Assembly: GCA_011087645.1 (NCBI GenBank)
Contig: JAALLF010000016.1
Span: 1 to 64,000, forward strand
Length of the DNA stretch: 64,000 nucleotides
Direction of reading: 5' to 3'
Source: Alphaproteobacteria bacterium
GTDB lineage: Bacteria; Pseudomonadota; Alphaproteobacteria; UBA6615
A program made the translations under genes and the position numbers. Each line of letters starts with the position of its first letter. Position 1 is the stretch's first letter. Under the pieces are notes generated by a model. That model saw only the letters and a program-made list of their open reading frames with translations, searched no databases and was not told the origin of the DNA. Shown one piece after another: positions 35,664 to 46,537 of the stretch.

Positions 35664-36386
35664 ATGCCCCCCACCGGCCAAAGCCCGGCCGGTACCCCAC
35701 CGGTGGCGGCGGACCCAAGCGACGACGAGGCGCGGCTTGAGTTCGGCCGCTGGCTGTTCGCCCAGCCGTGCACCTTTCTGCGCGGCGTGGCCCGCCTCGA
35801 CACCTTGGCCGATCCCGATCTGCCGGAAGTGGCCTTCGCCGGCCGCTCCAATTGCGGCAAGTCGAGCCTGCTCAACGCGTTGACCGGCCGGCGGTCGCTG
35901 GCCCGTACCAGCAACACCCCGGGTCGAACTCAGCAGTTGAATTTCTTCGATCTCGGCGAAAAACTATGGCTGGTCGACATGCCGGGCTACGGCTATGCCC
36001 GCGCTTCGAAAACCGACATCGCGGCCTGGACCCAGACCGTGCGCGATTATCTGCGCGGGCGGCCGACCCTGCGCCGGCTGTGTGTACTGATCGACGGCCG
36101 CCATGGCATCAAGGCCAACGACGAAGAAATGATGACCCTGCTCGACACCGCCGCGGTCGGCTATCAGGTGGTCCTCACCAAGGTCGATAAATTGACCCCC
36201 GGCGCGCTCGCCGCACGGATGGAGGCCACGACGAAAATTCTGAAAACCCATCCCGCCGCGCTGCCCGAGCCGATCGCCACCAGCGCGCGAAACGGCGACG
36301 GCATTGCACAGCTGCGCGCCGAAATCGCAATGCTGGCAGCCGACAGTCCCGATGCGTTACAGTCCGCGCCAAATTCAGCCGGATAA
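35664..36386 (+). CDS. engB: ribosome biogenesis GTPase YihA/YsxC (EngB)
   Basis: 240 residues from ATG 35664, three bases after yidC. The G1 motif GRSNCGKS is at 60-67, G2 with TSNTPGRTQQLNFF, G3 DMPGYGYA, G4 TKVD and a G5-like TSARNGDG. The N-terminal 40 residues are an extension longer than in E. coli. EngB is an essential GTPase for 50S subunit assembly. It is co-directional with the yidC cluster and 15 bases before argB. Confidence 0.95.
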   Translation: MPPTGQSPAGTPPVAADPSDDEARLEFGRWLFAQPCTFLRGVARLDTLADPDLPEVAFAGRSNCGKSSLLNALTGRRSLARTSNTPGRTQQLNFFDLGEKLWLVDMPGYGYARASKTDIAAWTQTVRDYLRGRPTLRRLCVLIDGRHGIKANDEEMMTLLDTAAVGYQVVLTKVDKLTPGALAARMEATTKILKTHPAALPEPIATSARNGDGIAQLRAEIAMLAADSPDALQSAPNSAG

Positions 36387-36401
36387 GAGACATAAAGCAC
36401 G

Positions 36402-37310
36402 ATGGCTAAAAAAACTGGAATGCCGACCACCGAAATGCTGGCCAAGGCCGGCGTGCTGTCCGAAGCGCTGCCGTTCATGCGCCGGCACGCCGGCAAGACC
36501 TTCGTCATTAAATATGGCGGCCACGCCATGGGCGACGAGAAACTCGCCGCCTCGTTCGCGCGAGACGTGGTGTTGCTCAAACAGATCGGCATCAACCCGG
36601 TCGTTGTCCATGGCGGCGGTCCGCAGATCGGCGCCATGCTCGAGCGGCTCAAAATAAAGAGCGAGTTTGTCGACGGGTTGCGGGTCACCGATCGCGAGAC
36701 CGTGGAAATCGTCGAGATGGTGCTGTCGGGCTCGATCAACAAGGCGATCGCCGCCGATATCAACGCCGCCGGCGGCCGCGCCGTCGGCATATCGGGCAAG
36801 GACGGTAATTTGATACAGGCGCGCAAAGTCCGGCGTACCCGTTCGGAATCGGATTCCAACATCGAAAAAATCCTCGATCTCGGCTTTGTCGGCGAACCCA
36901 CCGAGGTCGACCCGCAACTGCTCACCGATCTGGCCCACTCCGATTTGATCCCGGTCATCGCGCCGCTTGGCACCGGCACCGACGGCGAGACCTATAACAT
37001 CAACGCCGACACCGCCGCCGGCGCCATCGCCGGCGCCCTCGAGGCGGCGCGCCTGCTGATGTTGACCGACGTGTCCGGCGTGCTCGACAAAGACGGCAAG
37101 TTGATTCCCGATATGAGCGTCGAAGAAGCTCGCGCCTTTATCGACACCGGCGTCATAACCGGCGGCATGATCCCCAAGGTTGAAACCTGTGTCGGCGCGG
37201 TGCAGGCCGATGTCGAGGCGGCGGTCATTCTCGATGGCCGCACCGAGCATGCGCTATTGTTGGAAGTGTTCACCGAGCACGGCGTCGGCACCGCGATCTG
37301 GCCCGGGTGA
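36402..37310 (+). CDS. argB: acetylglutamate kinase
   Basis: 302 residues. It phosphorylates N-acetylglutamate, the second step of arginine synthesis. Family blocks: [13 protein letters not shown] at about 29-41, [33 protein letters not shown] and [17 protein letters not shown]. The N-terminal helix [21 protein letters not shown] suggests the hexameric, arginine-inhibited form. It is probably co-transcribed with engB, an order conserved in alphaproteobacteria. It converges with an unknown small gene only 6 bases away. Confidence 0.95.
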   Translation: MAKKTGMPTTEMLAKAGVLSEALPFMRRHAGKTFVIKYGGHAMGDEKLAASFARDVVLLKQIGINPVVVHGGGPQIGAMLERLKIKSEFVDGLRVTDRETVEIVEMVLSGSINKAIAADINAAGGRAVGISGKDGNLIQARKVRRTRSESDSNIEKILDLGFVGEPTEVDPQLLTDLAHSDLIPVIAPLGTGTDGETYNINADTAAGAIAGALEAARLLMLTDVSGVLDKDGKLIPDMSVEEARAFIDTGVITGGMIPKVETCVGAVQADVEAAVILDGRTEHALLLEVFTEHGVGTAIWPG

Positions 37311-37316
37311 CCGCTG

Positions 37317-37703
37317 CTATGAGGCCAATTTAGCGCGATAAGTTGGCGCCAGCCGGACATCGAATAGACCCAGTAGGGTATCCATAAGCTCGGTGAATTT
37401 ATCGAAATTAAGGCGCTCGCCAAATTTTTCGATCATCGATTTCCAAATCGAATCGCCACCGGCGGCAACTTCGCTCAAGTCGTAGGGGAAATAGATCAAC
37501 GTCCGCATCTTCGAGACAGTGGCCGGGCCTTGGGCGTAGCGCTCCATCGTTTTGATGAAGAGCGAATTGTTCAAAAGCTTATTGTTGAACCGTTTCCCTG
37601 CGGCGTCTTCAGGCGGAATTCGCGATCCGATTTCATGACAGTTGAAGGCGAGTGCACGACTGCTGTCGATTACTTGCTTCAACTCAGCACGGCCCATTGT
37701 CAT
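37317..37703 (-). CDS. hypothetical protein
   Basis: 128 residues from ATG 37703, with GGGGGGTAACCG upstream, so translation is likely. It is soluble and mostly helical, with no signal peptide, membrane segment or recognised motif. A central FIKTMERYAQGPATVSKM and DSIWKSMIEKFGERLNFDKFTELMDTL are the most ordered-looking parts. It sits between argB (convergent) and the DUF2336 gene (same strand, 43 bases upstream), so it may be the third gene of that signalling unit. No function is proposed. Confidence 0.6.
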   Translation of the reverse strand: MTMGRAELKQVIDSSRALAFNCHEIGSRIPPEDAAGKRFNNKLLNNSLFIKTMERYAQGPATVSKMRTLIYFPYDLSEVAAGGDSIWKSMIEKFGERLNFDKFTELMDTLLGLFDVRLAPTYRAKLAS

Positions 37704-37746
37704 CGGTTACCCCCCAGCACCACTCAAAACACACAAATGCGCGCCA

Positions 37747-39129
37747 TTATCCCGACGTTGTCAGACCGGAAACAAACTCAAGCTGCCAGCGCATTTCATC
37801 CTTTGAGAGTGGGAAATCGTCCGATGCCGTTGCGCGCAAAACATCGCTCGGCGGTATATGGGCAAGGTGCATCTGAATGCGGGTCGCCAAACGCATCGAC
37901 AGATCCGCCTTCCAGCATAGGGCCACGATAGCCTTGCTGCTGCGCATGGAAATCGCCCGCGAAACCACGTCCACCGGCGTTTTTGATTTTAACGCGACCG
38001 CATATGTCACGAATTCCTGACCGCCACTGGCCAGCGCGCTGGAAATTTCATGTTCGGTGAGCTCATCGTTGAGATACATCTGCTGGACGCGTTTCCCAAC
38101 GACACATTCTTTCTGGGTGTCTGCATTGGGCGTCGAATCCGTTTCGGGCTGTTCTGCCACCGCCGGCGCCGCGCTGGCGGTATCGCCGAATTTATCTTCC
38201 GGCGCCCGGGCTAATTCCGGCACCCCCGGCTCGCTATCTGCGTTGAAGTCATCGGAATCGAGACGCCGCAAGACAACTTCTTTGATCGCCCCAAGCGTGT
38301 CTTCGTCGAGATCCGTGCGCTCGCGTAAATCCGCCAGCAGCGGCGCGGCGACAATCTCGGCGATCCGCATCGCCGCCTCGGCGTGCAGGTTGGGCCGATG
38401 CACCAGCGGTTTGTGCCAGGTGGGCTCACCCGATGCCTGATCGACGATCCGATCGAGAGTTTCCTCGCGAATCTGCACACTCTCATTGCCGAGCAACGCC
38501 GCAATCGCCTCGGCATCGCCATTATGGACAATCGCATCGGCGACATTCTCGCCCAAAGCCACCCGACGGGCGATGGCGCTGAGCGCACCGTGAACCGCAT
38601 CGCTGGAAATGACGCCCAGCAAAAATTCGTCACCGAGAACTGGCGAGTTCTCCAATACCGGCTGCGCGACGCTAATCTCGCTATCGAGCGCCAGAAGCTC
38701 CATCACCCCCACTGGCGCCTTGGGGCATTCCTTCAGGGTCTCGGCAAGAATCTGACGAACCCGCACCAACTGATCGCGCGCCAGAACTTCCAACGCCTCC
38801 ATCGTCAGCTTGTAGACATTGTCTTGCTTACCGCCCGCGATATTGACCGTGATTTCAGAGATTTTCCCCGCGACATCGGTGCGAACCTCGTCCTGCTCAT
38901 CCTTCGCCAGCAGCAAATCGGCATGGCGCGGCGCTTGATGGTTACGCGCGATATTTCGGCGAACCTCGGTATCGGGATCGCTGGCTAGGAAATAGAGAAT
39001 TTCCGGGAGTACATCGCCGCGCTGGGCAAGTTCGCGACGCTCTTCGAAATTGCCATCATGGGCAAGGCGCTTTTGGTCATCGTAAGCCAACTGCTCGCTC
39101 CCGGGTTTCGGCGGTCCAGCGTCGTTCAT
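37747..39129 (-). CDS. DUF2336 domain protein (HEAT-like helical repeats)
   Basis: 460 residues from ATG 39129. The start overlaps the stop of the diguanylate cyclase gene as ATGA. The sequence is a series of helical pairs: DTEVRRNIARNHQAP, DEVRTDVAGKI, LVRVRQILAETLKE and ESVQIREETLDRIVDQA, resembling HEAT repeats. An acidic, Ala/Pro-rich linker (about 285-335) precedes a final helical part (340-460) with RMQMYLNDEL-like and SSKAIVALCWKADLSM segments typical of DUF2336. Function is not known; translational coupling suggests a partner role in c-di-GMP signalling. Confidence 0.8.
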   Translation of the reverse strand: MNDAGPPKPGSEQLAYDDQKRLAHDGNFEERRELAQRGDVLPEILYFLASDPDTEVRRNIARNHQAPRHADLLLAKDEQDEVRTDVAGKISEITVNIAGGKQDNVYKLTMEALEVLARDQLVRVRQILAETLKECPKAPVGVMELLALDSEISVAQPVLENSPVLGDEFLLGVISSDAVHGALSAIARRVALGENVADAIVHNGDAEAIAALLGNESVQIREETLDRIVDQASGEPTWHKPLVHRPNLHAEAAMRIAEIVAAPLLADLRERTDLDEDTLGAIKEVVLRRLDSDDFNADSEPGVPELARAPEDKFGDTASAAPAVAEQPETDSTPNADTQKECVVGKRVQQMYLNDELTEHEISSALASGGQEFVTYAVALKSKTPVDVVSRAISMRSSKAIVALCWKADLSMRLATRIQMHLAHIPPSDVLRATASDDFPLSKDEMRWQLEFVSGLTTSG

Positions 39130-40883
39130 GACGACACCTCTTCCGCCTTATCGTCCGGGGTGGACAACGACACCAAATCATCCCCACCGGTGGTTTCCGT
39201 CTCGACCGGTATCGCGCCGATCGCCATCTCGCCCGTCTGCTTGTTATGCGCTTTGACGTCGTACATCGCTCTGTCGGCGCGGGCGACCAACTGAGCCGTA
39301 TCCGCGTCGCGCGACGGGTCGAATTCGACGATGCCGACCGACGCTCCAAGTTGCGGCAAACCTTCGGCGGAATGGCGCGACAATTTTGCCAACACCATGG
39401 CCAGCTCTCCGGCACGCCGCTTGGCCACCGTAAAGTCGACGCCATCGAGCCAGACCACGAACTCGTCGCCGCCGATGCGCGCCACCAAATCGTAAGTACG
39501 ACTATACGTTGTCAGTATTTCAGCAACTTCGCCAAGCACCGCGTCGCCGGTTTCGTGACCGTAATTGTCGTTGATGGCTTTAAAATTATCCAAATCGACG
39601 TAAATCAGGGCGCCCGAGGTCTCCGTTCGAAGCGCCCGCGCAATGGCGGTATCCAGCGACGCTTGGAAGGCGCGGCGGTTCATTAATCCGGTGAGCGCGT
39701 CGGTGCTCGACAGCCTTTCGAGCTCGCGCTGATCGGCGATTTGGCGCAGCGCGATCGCCAACTGTCCGGCAACAGCAGCGAGCATGGTCTCGTCATCGCC
39801 GCTCCACGGCTTCGCATTTTCCGGTCTCGCCAAGACGACGGCGCCGTTTGGCACGCCTCGATAATGGGTGATTGTGGCCATGGTGCTATGGCCAACCGCT
39901 GTGCTCCGAAAAGGCTCCGACAGGTCACCTGAAACCGGCAGCACGGATTCGATATCGAGGCCAACCGGCCAATCGTCGTGGGTCGCATTGAGTTCGTATT
40001 CGCCGTTCTTCATGCGGCTATAGACCGCCGCGCACGCCGATTCCGCCCGCCCCAACATACCAACAGCGGCCTCCAACATGGCCTCCGGCTTGGCCTGTTC
40101 GCGGATCTGATTGACGATATAGGCGACGACCTGCTCGCGCACCTTCGCGCGGGCCAGCGCGCTGTCACGCACCCGTTCTTCCGTCACGTCGCGGCACAGG
40201 CCGCGGGCGCCCCGCCACACGCCTTCATGGTCGATAACCGGCACCGCCGACGCGACCAGGCAAGCCTCTTCGCCATCGCCGCCGCGCATCCATATTTGCG
40301 CGTTGGTTACCGGCGTGCGGGTCGAATAGGGCAGTTCCGATCTGTCGATCTCTGTGTCGATGACAAATTCGATGGGGTGATGGCCGACAAGGTCTTCCGC
40401 CGAATAGCCCATGGCGCCATGGGGTGAGACGAAAATAAATACGCCGTTCGCGTCGGTCTCCCAGGCGAAGTCGCTCGAAATGACCACCAGGTCACGATAG
40501 CGCTGACGGGACTCGAAGAGCGCCTGCCGCACGTTCAAATTATAGGTTTCGTCGCGGATCAGCACCATGGCGCAATCTGCTTCGAGGGGCAGAACAACAC
40601 ACTCGTACCAGCTGCTCTTGCCGTCGCGCGCAACTTCGAGGCGATCGGAAACACTGCCGCCCGCTTCGAACGCCAACGAAATCATTGCCCGCATGGCGCC
40701 GTCCTCGCCAACCAACACCGCAGGCGCAAGGGCGCGGCCCAACTCGTTGGCCTGGATCAGGCTACCGTCGCGTGACACCTCCATGACCGGGCCGGGCCAG
40801 GTCTCGAACATGCCTGCCGGGCCGGACATGGACATGTCGGCGCCGCCGGTAAAAATCGGATTTTTGCTTGCCGCGGATGTCAT
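39126..40883 (-). CDS. diguanylate cyclase with PAS, PAS and GAF domains
   Basis: 585 residues without membrane segments. A PAS-like domain (about 25-115) is followed by a second PAS (125-235; SSDFAWETDANGVFIFVSPHGAMGYS), a GAF domain (about 255-385) and a GGDEF domain (392-545). The active site GGDEF at 471-475 is intact and the inhibitory site RTYD at 462-465 is in place five residues before it, so product inhibition is expected. It makes the second messenger c-di-GMP from GTP in response to a cytoplasmic signal. No EAL domain is present. Its stop overlaps the DUF2336 start. Confidence 0.92.
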   Translation of the reverse strand: MTSAASKNPIFTGGADMSMSGPAGMFETWPGPVMEVSRDGSLIQANELGRALAPAVLVGEDGAMRAMISLAFEAGGSVSDRLEVARDGKSSWYECVVLPLEADCAMVLIRDETYNLNVRQALFESRQRYRDLVVISSDFAWETDANGVFIFVSPHGAMGYSAEDLVGHHPIEFVIDTEIDRSELPYSTRTPVTNAQIWMRGGDGEEACLVASAVPVIDHEGVWRGARGLCRDVTEERVRDSALARAKVREQVVAYIVNQIREQAKPEAMLEAAVGMLGRAESACAAVYSRMKNGEYELNATHDDWPVGLDIESVLPVSGDLSEPFRSTAVGHSTMATITHYRGVPNGAVVLARPENAKPWSGDDETMLAAVAGQLAIALRQIADQRELERLSSTDALTGLMNRRAFQASLDTAIARALRTETSGALIYVDLDNFKAINDNYGHETGDAVLGEVAEILTTYSRTYDLVARIGGDEFVVWLDGVDFTVAKRRAGELAMVLAKLSRHSAEGLPQLGASVGIVEFDPSRDADTAQLVARADRAMYDVKAHNKQTGEMAIGAIPVETETTGGDDLVSLSTPDDKAEEVSS

Positions 40884-41218
40884 CGAACCGCCTTTCGGGC
40901 GGGGGCGGAAGCATCGGCGAGCGCCGGAAATATTTCGGCCGAATGCCGGGTTTGACGAGCGGATACGGAAAATGGCGCGCGCGCGATGCGCACAACGTCC
41001 TGATTAGCCGGAATTCCACCCGCAACCGTAAATGATGGGGACAAACCTAACCCCATGATATTAATACCATTTCTGCCATTTTTCTCGAGCATTTTCGAGA
41101 GCAACCACACAATCGCGGCCAACATCAGATGCTAGGGTTGTCCCAGTTAAAGAAGTCTTAGTTTGTATTGGCGGCAATTTCGGGCCAAAACCCGCATTAA
41201 TCTTAGGTATCCAGGCCC
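40884..41218. other. divergent intergenic region
   Basis: 335 bases between the cyclase gene (leftward) and the nucleotidase gene (rightward). An inverted repeat TCTCGA-6-TCGAGA lies at 41083-41100 in a T-rich stretch. It should contain both promoters, but none is clear. No coding frame is convincing. Confidence 0.45.
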
Positions 41219-41899
41219 ATGAACCATTCGATTCAACTCCACCAGTCGGAATGTTGGGTATTCGACCTCGACAACACCCTCTATCCAGCCTCGAACGGGC
41301 TGATGGCGGATGTATCCACACGGATGACCCAGTTCGTCGCGCAACTGATCGGCGCGGATACGGACGAAGCGCTGATCGAGCAAAAACATCTGTTTCGAAA
41401 ACACGGCACCACCCTGCGCGGGCTGATGGAAAAATATGCGGTCGACCCCTGGTCGTTCATGGATTTCGTTCATCAGGTCGACTACGGACAGGTCGATCCC
41501 AGTCCCCGCCTCGCCGACGCCTTGACCGCGCTGCCGGGGCGCAAGATCGTCTTCACCAACGCCTCGGTCGCCCATGCCGAACAAGTGCTGACCCGCCTCG
41601 GCATTGCCGAACAATTCGACGGCGTGTTCGATGTGGCGGCGGCCGCGTGGCAACCAAAGCCCCATCCGAGCGCCTACCAGTGCCTGATCGAAAAGCACCG
41701 CATCAGCCCCGGCGACGCGGTCATGGTGGAAGACATCGCACCCAATTTGGAACCCGCCGCGACGCTGGGTATGACGACCGTATGGATCGACCATCAGGAT
41801 GCGCAAGCGCCGGCGTGGACCCAGCCCAGCGCGGCCAGCGATTATGTGCACCACAAGATCTACGATCTGACCGACTGGCTTGAAGCGCTGCCCCGTTGA
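41219..41899 (+). CDS. pyrimidine 5'-nucleotidase (HAD family, SDT1-like)
   Basis: 226 residues. HAD motif [10 protein letters not shown] gives Asp16 and Asp18, the nucleophile and general acid. Motif II is VFTNAS, motif III lysine is in WQPKPHP, and motif [13 protein letters not shown] holds the metal aspartate. The helical cap and the NTLYP sequence match the SDT1/phosphoglycolate-phosphatase-like branch that dephosphorylates pyrimidine nucleotides. It precedes dapD on the same strand in many alphaproteobacteria, with an 80-base gap here. Confidence 0.88.
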   Translation: MNHSIQLHQSECWVFDLDNTLYPASNGLMADVSTRMTQFVAQLIGADTDEALIEQKHLFRKHGTTLRGLMEKYAVDPWSFMDFVHQVDYGQVDPSPRLADALTALPGRKIVFTNASVAHAEQVLTRLGIAEQFDGVFDVAAAAWQPKPHPSAYQCLIEKHRISPGDAVMVEDIAPNLEPAATLGMTTVWIDHQDAQAPAWTQPSAASDYVHHKIYDLTDWLEALPR

Positions 41900-41978
41900 C
41901 AGCGCCCCCTCGCGAGCGCCATTTTCGCTAAAACCATGGCCCGGCCATACAAACCAGCACGATCCGGCGAGGATAATT

Positions 41979-42824
41979 ATGACGACGAGTGATCTTCAAG
42001 CAGCGGTCGAGGCCGCATGGGATGACCGCGAGGCCATCAGCCTCGAGACACAGGGCGCGACGCGCGAGGCGGTTGGGGACGCCCTTAATTTGCTCGACAG
42101 CGGCGCTGCCCGGGTGGCCGAGAAGTCGGGCGCTAACTGGGTGGTCAACGAATGGCTCAAGAAAGCGGTCCTGTTGTCCTTCCGGCTGAACGATATGTCG
42201 ACCATCGCCGGCGGACCCGGCGACAACACGGCGTGGTGGGACAAGGTGCCGTCGAAGTTCGCCGGCTGGGGGGAGGCCGAATTTCGCGAGGCCGGCTTCC
42301 GCGCCGTGCCCAACGCCATCGTGCGCCGTTCCGCCTATGTGGCGCCCGGCGTGGTGCTGATGCCCAGTTTCGTCAATCTGGGCGCCTATGTGGATAGCGG
42401 CACCATGGTCGATACTTGGGCGACGGTGGGTAGCTGCGCGCAAATCGGCAAGAACGTACACCTATCCGGCGGCGCCGGCATCGGCGGCGTGCTCGAACCG
42501 CTGCAGGCCGGGCCGGTGATCATCGAAGACAATTGCTTTATCGGCGCGCGCTCCGAAGTCGCCGAAGGCGTCGTCGTTGAGACCGGGGCGGTGCTGTCGA
42601 TGGGGGTCTATATCGGCGCCTCGACCAAGATCGTCGACCGCGAAACCGGCGACGTCATGATGGGCCGGGTGCCGGCCTATTCGGTGGTGGTGCCGGGCAC
42701 CCTGCCGGGACGCGATTTACCCGATGGCTCGCCCGGCCCCAACTTATACTGCGCGGTGATCGTCAAGCGCGTCGACGAGCAGACCCGCTCGAAGACCTCA
42801 ATCAACGAGCTGTTACGCGACTAG
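41979..42824 (+). CDS. dapD: tetrahydrodipicolinate N-succinyltransferase
   Basis: 281 residues from ATG 41979, with GGCGAGGA upstream; longer frames have no such site. It succinylates tetrahydrodipicolinate in the lysine/diaminopimelate pathway. The left-handed beta-helix of hexapeptide repeats is visible from about 110 to 240 ([56 protein letters not shown]). dapE follows after 2 bases, so the two consecutive-branch enzymes are co-expressed. Confidence 0.96.
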   Translation: MTTSDLQAAVEAAWDDREAISLETQGATREAVGDALNLLDSGAARVAEKSGANWVVNEWLKKAVLLSFRLNDMSTIAGGPGDNTAWWDKVPSKFAGWGEAEFREAGFRAVPNAIVRRSAYVAPGVVLMPSFVNLGAYVDSGTMVDTWATVGSCAQIGKNVHLSGGAGIGGVLEPLQAGPVIIEDNCFIGARSEVAEGVVVETGAVLSMGVYIGASTKIVDRETGDVMMGRVPAYSVVVPGTLPGRDLPDGSPGPNLYCAVIVKRVDEQTRSKTSINELLRD

Positions 42825-42826
42825 CC

Positions 42827-43999
42827 GTGCCCACTCCGTCATCCCTCGAGCCGATCGCTCTCGCCCAGGCGCTGATCCGCCGTCCCAGCGTCACGCCGGT
42901 CGACGCCGGGGCGCTGAACGTGCTGCGCACGGCGTTGGAGGGCTTGGGATTCGACTGCCATGTGATGACCTTTTCCGCGCCGGACACCGAGGATGTGACC
43001 AACCTGTACGCGCGTCTGGGCAGCGAGGCCCCTAACTTTTGCTTCGCCGGTCACACCGATGTTGTGCCGACCGGCGCCGTCGAGAATTGGGACCTCGATC
43101 CGTTTGCCGGCGAGATCGTCGACGGCACCCTGTTCGGTCGCGGCGCGTCGGATATGAAAAGCGCCATCGCCGCCTTTGTCAGCGCCGTCGCCCGCTTTCG
43201 CGCCGATCACGGTGAGCCGGCGGGTTCAATCAGTCTGCTGATCACCGGCGATGAAGAGGGCCCGGCGATTAACGGCACCCGCAAGGTTCTCGACTGGCTC
43301 ACCGAGCGCGGCGAGACGATCGATGCCTGCGTGGTCGGCGAGCCAACCAACCCCGCCGTGCTGGGCGACATGATCAAGATCGGCCGACGCGGCAGCCTCA
43401 ACGCCACGGTGACCGTGCACGGCACCCAGGGTCACACCGCCTACCCCCATCTGGCCGACAATCCGGTGCATCGGCTGTTGGACATGCTGCAGGCAATCAC
43501 TACCGACCCGCTGGACGCCGGATCGGACCATTTTCAGCCCTCGACCCTGCAAATATCGAGCGTCGATGTGGGCAATCCGGCCTCCAATGTCATCCCGGCC
43601 TCGGCGGTGGCGCGGTTTAATATCCGCTTCAACGACCATCACACGTCGCAAAGCCTAACCGCCTGGCTCGACGAGAAATTCACCGCCGCGCTGGGCGGCG
43701 GCGCGGCGCGATACGACCTCGCCATCCATGTCACCGGCGAAAGCTTCCTCACGCCACCTGGCCCGTTCAGCGATCTCCTGGTCGCCGCGGTCGAGCAGGT
43801 GACAGGCCGCACCCCCGAACTCAGCACCACCGGCGGCACCTCGGATGCGCGGTTTATCAAGAACCATTGCCCGGTAGCGGAATTCGGCCTGGTCGGCCAG
43901 ACCATGCATCAAGCGAATGAGAACGTCGCGTGCGCCGACATCGATACGCTCGCCGAGATTTACCAGGTTGTGCTGGAGAAATATTTTGCCACCGGTTAA
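42827..43999 (+). CDS. dapE: succinyl-diaminopimelate desuccinylase
   Basis: 390 residues from GTG 42827. It removes succinate from N-succinyl-LL-diaminopimelate. Zinc ligands: His76 and Asp78 in [11 protein letters not shown], Asp109 in RGASDMKSA, Glu143/Glu144 in TGDEEGPA, and the late His in [21 protein letters not shown] is the substrate-binding block specific to DapE. Immediately after dapD. Confidence 0.95.
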   Translation: MPTPSSLEPIALAQALIRRPSVTPVDAGALNVLRTALEGLGFDCHVMTFSAPDTEDVTNLYARLGSEAPNFCFAGHTDVVPTGAVENWDLDPFAGEIVDGTLFGRGASDMKSAIAAFVSAVARFRADHGEPAGSISLLITGDEEGPAINGTRKVLDWLTERGETIDACVVGEPTNPAVLGDMIKIGRRGSLNATVTVHGTQGHTAYPHLADNPVHRLLDMLQAITTDPLDAGSDHFQPSTLQISSVDVGNPASNVIPASAVARFNIRFNDHHTSQSLTAWLDEKFTAALGGGAARYDLAIHVTGESFLTPPGPFSDLLVAAVEQVTGRTPELSTTGGTSDARFIKNHCPVAEFGLVGQTMHQANENVACADIDTLAEIYQVVLEKYFATG

Positions 44000-44011
44000 G
44001 CGCTGTCAGCG

Positions 44012-44602
44012 GTGACCAGCACCCGCGAAATAATCATCGGTATTTACGGCGCTTGGCGCTTACTGCTTCTCGACCGATCCGCCTTGCGATTATTCGACGT
44101 AACCATCGCCGGCTTTTGGAAATCCTTTTACGCCGCGCTGGTGGTTCTGCCGTTTGTCATCATCGTGCAGGTGATGATCGTTAGCGTCTTTCCCGATGAG
44201 ATAAACCAAGCGCCAACGGTCCGAAGCATGATGGTCTTCGCCATCGACTATGTCTACCAGTGGACGGTTTTCCCGCTTGTGATGATCTATCTCGCCGAGA
44301 TAATGGCCCGCAACGGCCAATACACGACCTTCATTGTCGCGCGCAATTGGGCGCATGCCGTTCAAATTGTCATTTTCTTACCCGCCGCCATCTTTGTGGC
44401 GATCGTCGGCGCCGATAATCCCGACTTGGCCAGAATGATTATTCTCGCCGCCTATGTGGCGGCCTGGGCTTACGAATGGTTTATCGCCCGCACGGCGCTC
44501 GAGATTTCAGGCAGCGCGGCCACGGTCATCGTGCTCATCAGCATCGCGATCAGTTTCGGCATTTCGCGCTTTAGCCAAGCCTTGGTCATGAACGGCGCCT
44601 GA
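44012..44602 (+). CDS. hypothetical inner-membrane protein
   Basis: 196 residues from GTG 44012, with no clear ribosome site, 12 bases after dapE, so probably translated from the dap transcript. Five or six hydrophobic segments (about 45-65, 80-98, 115-135, 140-160, 170-190) alternate with short loops. No domain is recognised with confidence. Its last 17 bases overlap, tail to tail, the end of the MFS transporter gene. Confidence 0.7.
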   Translation: MTSTREIIIGIYGAWRLLLLDRSALRLFDVTIAGFWKSFYAALVVLPFVIIVQVMIVSVFPDEINQAPTVRSMMVFAIDYVYQWTVFPLVMIYLAEIMARNGQYTTFIVARNWAHAVQIVIFLPAAIFVAIVGADNPDLARMIILAAYVAAWAYEWFIARTALEISGSAATVIVLISIAISFGISRFSQALVMNGA

Positions 44603-45800
44603 CGGGCTGGCCCGAGCCACCGGCCGCCAGGTACGCCAGCAAGATCAACACGCTGCTAGCTGCCATGACACCCGCCAAGGGCCAGGCACCGGCGTCGGGC
44701 AATATTCCCACGCCAAGTGCCCCCAATGCCCCGCCGGCCATTTCCAGAGAACCGATCAGAGCGGCGCTAACCCCACCGCCACTAGCGGGCGCGGCGCCCA
44801 TGGCCAAGACCGGGGCGGCCGCAAACAGGGGGCCCAGGCCGGCGGCGAACAACGACGCCGCGGCGGTGATCAACCATGGGCTTTCGGCCAACGCGACCAC
44901 GGGGATCAACGCCAGACCGCCGGCCAGCGACAGCGCGACCCCCAACGCGCAGATACGCCGCGCATCGATCCGGCCGACGGCGCGGCTGGCGATCATGGTG
45001 CCGACAAAAAACGCGGCCACAATCGCCATCTGGAAGAAGCCGTAATACTGCGTGGCGACGCCGTGACCGTCGATAAACACGAACGGCCCGGCGGTGATAA
45101 AGGCAAACACCCCAGCCAGGCCAAACGACAAGGCCAGCGCATAGGCCATATAGGTGCGGTTGGCGAACAAGGACGCATATCCGCCCGCCATTCGGCGCAA
45201 CCGGAGCGCGCCATAGTCGATTTGTGCCGCTGTCTCAGGCAACCAACGCGCGGCCAACGCGAAAACCAGCAGCACGACACCGGCAAGCAGGAAAAAATTC
45301 GCCCGCCAGCCGGCCCAGACGAACACGAAGCCACCGATCACCGGCCCGACCGCCGGCGCGATGGCGATGGTCATCCCGTAAATGGCCAGGATGCGCACCG
45401 CGCCCGCCTCGTCGTAGAGATCGCGAATCACCGCCAGGGCGATTACCGCTTCAACGCTGGCCGCGATCCCCATCAAGATGCGCGCCGCGATTAACTGCTC
45501 GATCGACTGCGCCGATGCCGCGGCGATCGCGGTCAGCACGAACGCCGCCATGCCCCACAGAAACACCGGCCGCCGGCCAAACCGGTCGGCGAGCGGCCCG
45601 TGTAGCAACTGCGCCAGCGAAAACGACGCCAGGTTGAGGCTCATGGTCAGCGTCACGGTCGTGGCGTCAGTTGACAATATCGCCGGTAAATGCGGCAGGC
45701 TCGGCGCGTACAGATCCGTCGACAGCACGCTGGCCGAGCTGGCGGCGATCAGCAGTGCCGGTATCAAAGGCGAAACAGCGCCGCCGGCCGGCGGGTTCAC
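44586..45800 (-). CDS. MFS drug efflux transporter (Bcr/CflA family)
   Basis: 404 residues from GTG 45800, whose bases overlap the truA stop as GTGA. Twelve membrane helices are predicted. The family signature in the first loop is [19 protein letters not shown], and [16 protein letters not shown] at the start is diagnostic for Bcr/CflA (DHA1) exporters. [29 protein letters not shown] is motif C of antiporters. It probably expels small molecules or drugs by proton antiport. The fmt-truA-MFS overlap chain suggests joint translation. Confidence 0.9.
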   Translation of the reverse strand: MNPPAGGAVSPLIPALLIAASSASVLSTDLYAPSLPHLPAILSTDATTVTLTMSLNLASFSLAQLLHGPLADRFGRRPVFLWGMAAFVLTAIAAASAQSIEQLIAARILMGIAASVEAVIALAVIRDLYDEAGAVRILAIYGMTIAIAPAVGPVIGGFVFVWAGWRANFFLLAGVVLLVFALAARWLPETAAQIDYGALRLRRMAGGYASLFANRTYMAYALALSFGLAGVFAFITAGPFVFIDGHGVATQYYGFFQMAIVAAFFVGTMIASRAVGRIDARRICALGVALSLAGGLALIPVVALAESPWLITAAASLFAAGLGPLFAAAPVLAMGAAPASGGGVSAALIGSLEMAGGALGALGVGILPDAGAWPLAGVMAASSVLILLAYLAAGGSGQPVRRRS

Positions 45801-46537
45801 GGATAATCGACCCCGACGAGATAGAGCCCCTCCGGCGGCGCCGTCGGTCCGGCCGCCGCACGGTCGCGGGCGTCCAACGCGACCTGAACATCGCCTGCCG
45901 TCCACCTACCATCGCCAACCAGCATCAGCGTCCCGACCATATTGCGCACCTGATGATGCAAAAACGATTGCGACGTGGCCGTAACGTGAATTTCGGCGCC
46001 GTCGCGCATCACGTCCAACCGGTCGAGGGTCTTCTCCGGTGATTTGGCCTGACAACTGGTCGCCCGGAACGACGAAAAATCATGGGGGCCGACCAGCACC
46101 TGCGCCGCGTCGTGCATGGCCTCGACGTCGACGATTTTAGGCACCCACCACACTTTGTCCCGGTCGAGCGCCGGCGGCGGGCGACGGTTGAGAATCCGGT
46201 AAAGATAATGCCGCCGCTCGGCGGTAAACCGGGCATGGAAATCGTCGCCGACGACCGCGGCGTCGAGGATCGTAACCGGCGCCTTGCGCAGATAATGATT
46301 GAGCGCGTCGCGCACCGTATCGCCAGTGGTTTCCCGCCCGATGTCGAAATGGGCGACCTGTCCCAGCGCATGCACGCCAGAATCGGTACGCCCAGCGCCA
46401 TAGACGTTGACCTGCTCACCACAAAAGGCCGCGACCGCCGCCTCCACCTCGCCCTGCACGGAAGGGCCATTATCCTGCCGCTGCCAACCGACAAAAGGGG
46501 CGCCATCATATTCCAGGACTAGCTTATAGCGGGTCAC
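45797..46537 (-). CDS. truA: tRNA pseudouridine(38-40) synthase
   Basis: 246 residues from GTG 46537, overlapping the fmt stop as GTGA. The catalytic Asp52 is in [26 protein letters not shown] near the start and [14 protein letters not shown] near 195 are conserved TruA blocks. It modifies U38, U39 and U40 in the anticodon arm of many tRNAs. Confidence 0.95.
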   Translation of the reverse strand: MTRYKLVLEYDGAPFVGWQRQDNGPSVQGEVEAAVAAFCGEQVNVYGAGRTDSGVHALGQVAHFDIGRETTGDTVRDALNHYLRKAPVTILDAAVVGDDFHARFTAERRHYLYRILNRRPPPALDRDKVWWVPKIVDVEAMHDAAQVLVGPHDFSSFRATSCQAKSPEKTLDRLDVMRDGAEIHVTATSQSFLHHQVRNMVGTLMLVGDGRWTAGDVQVALDARDRAAAGPTAPPEGLYLVGVDYP

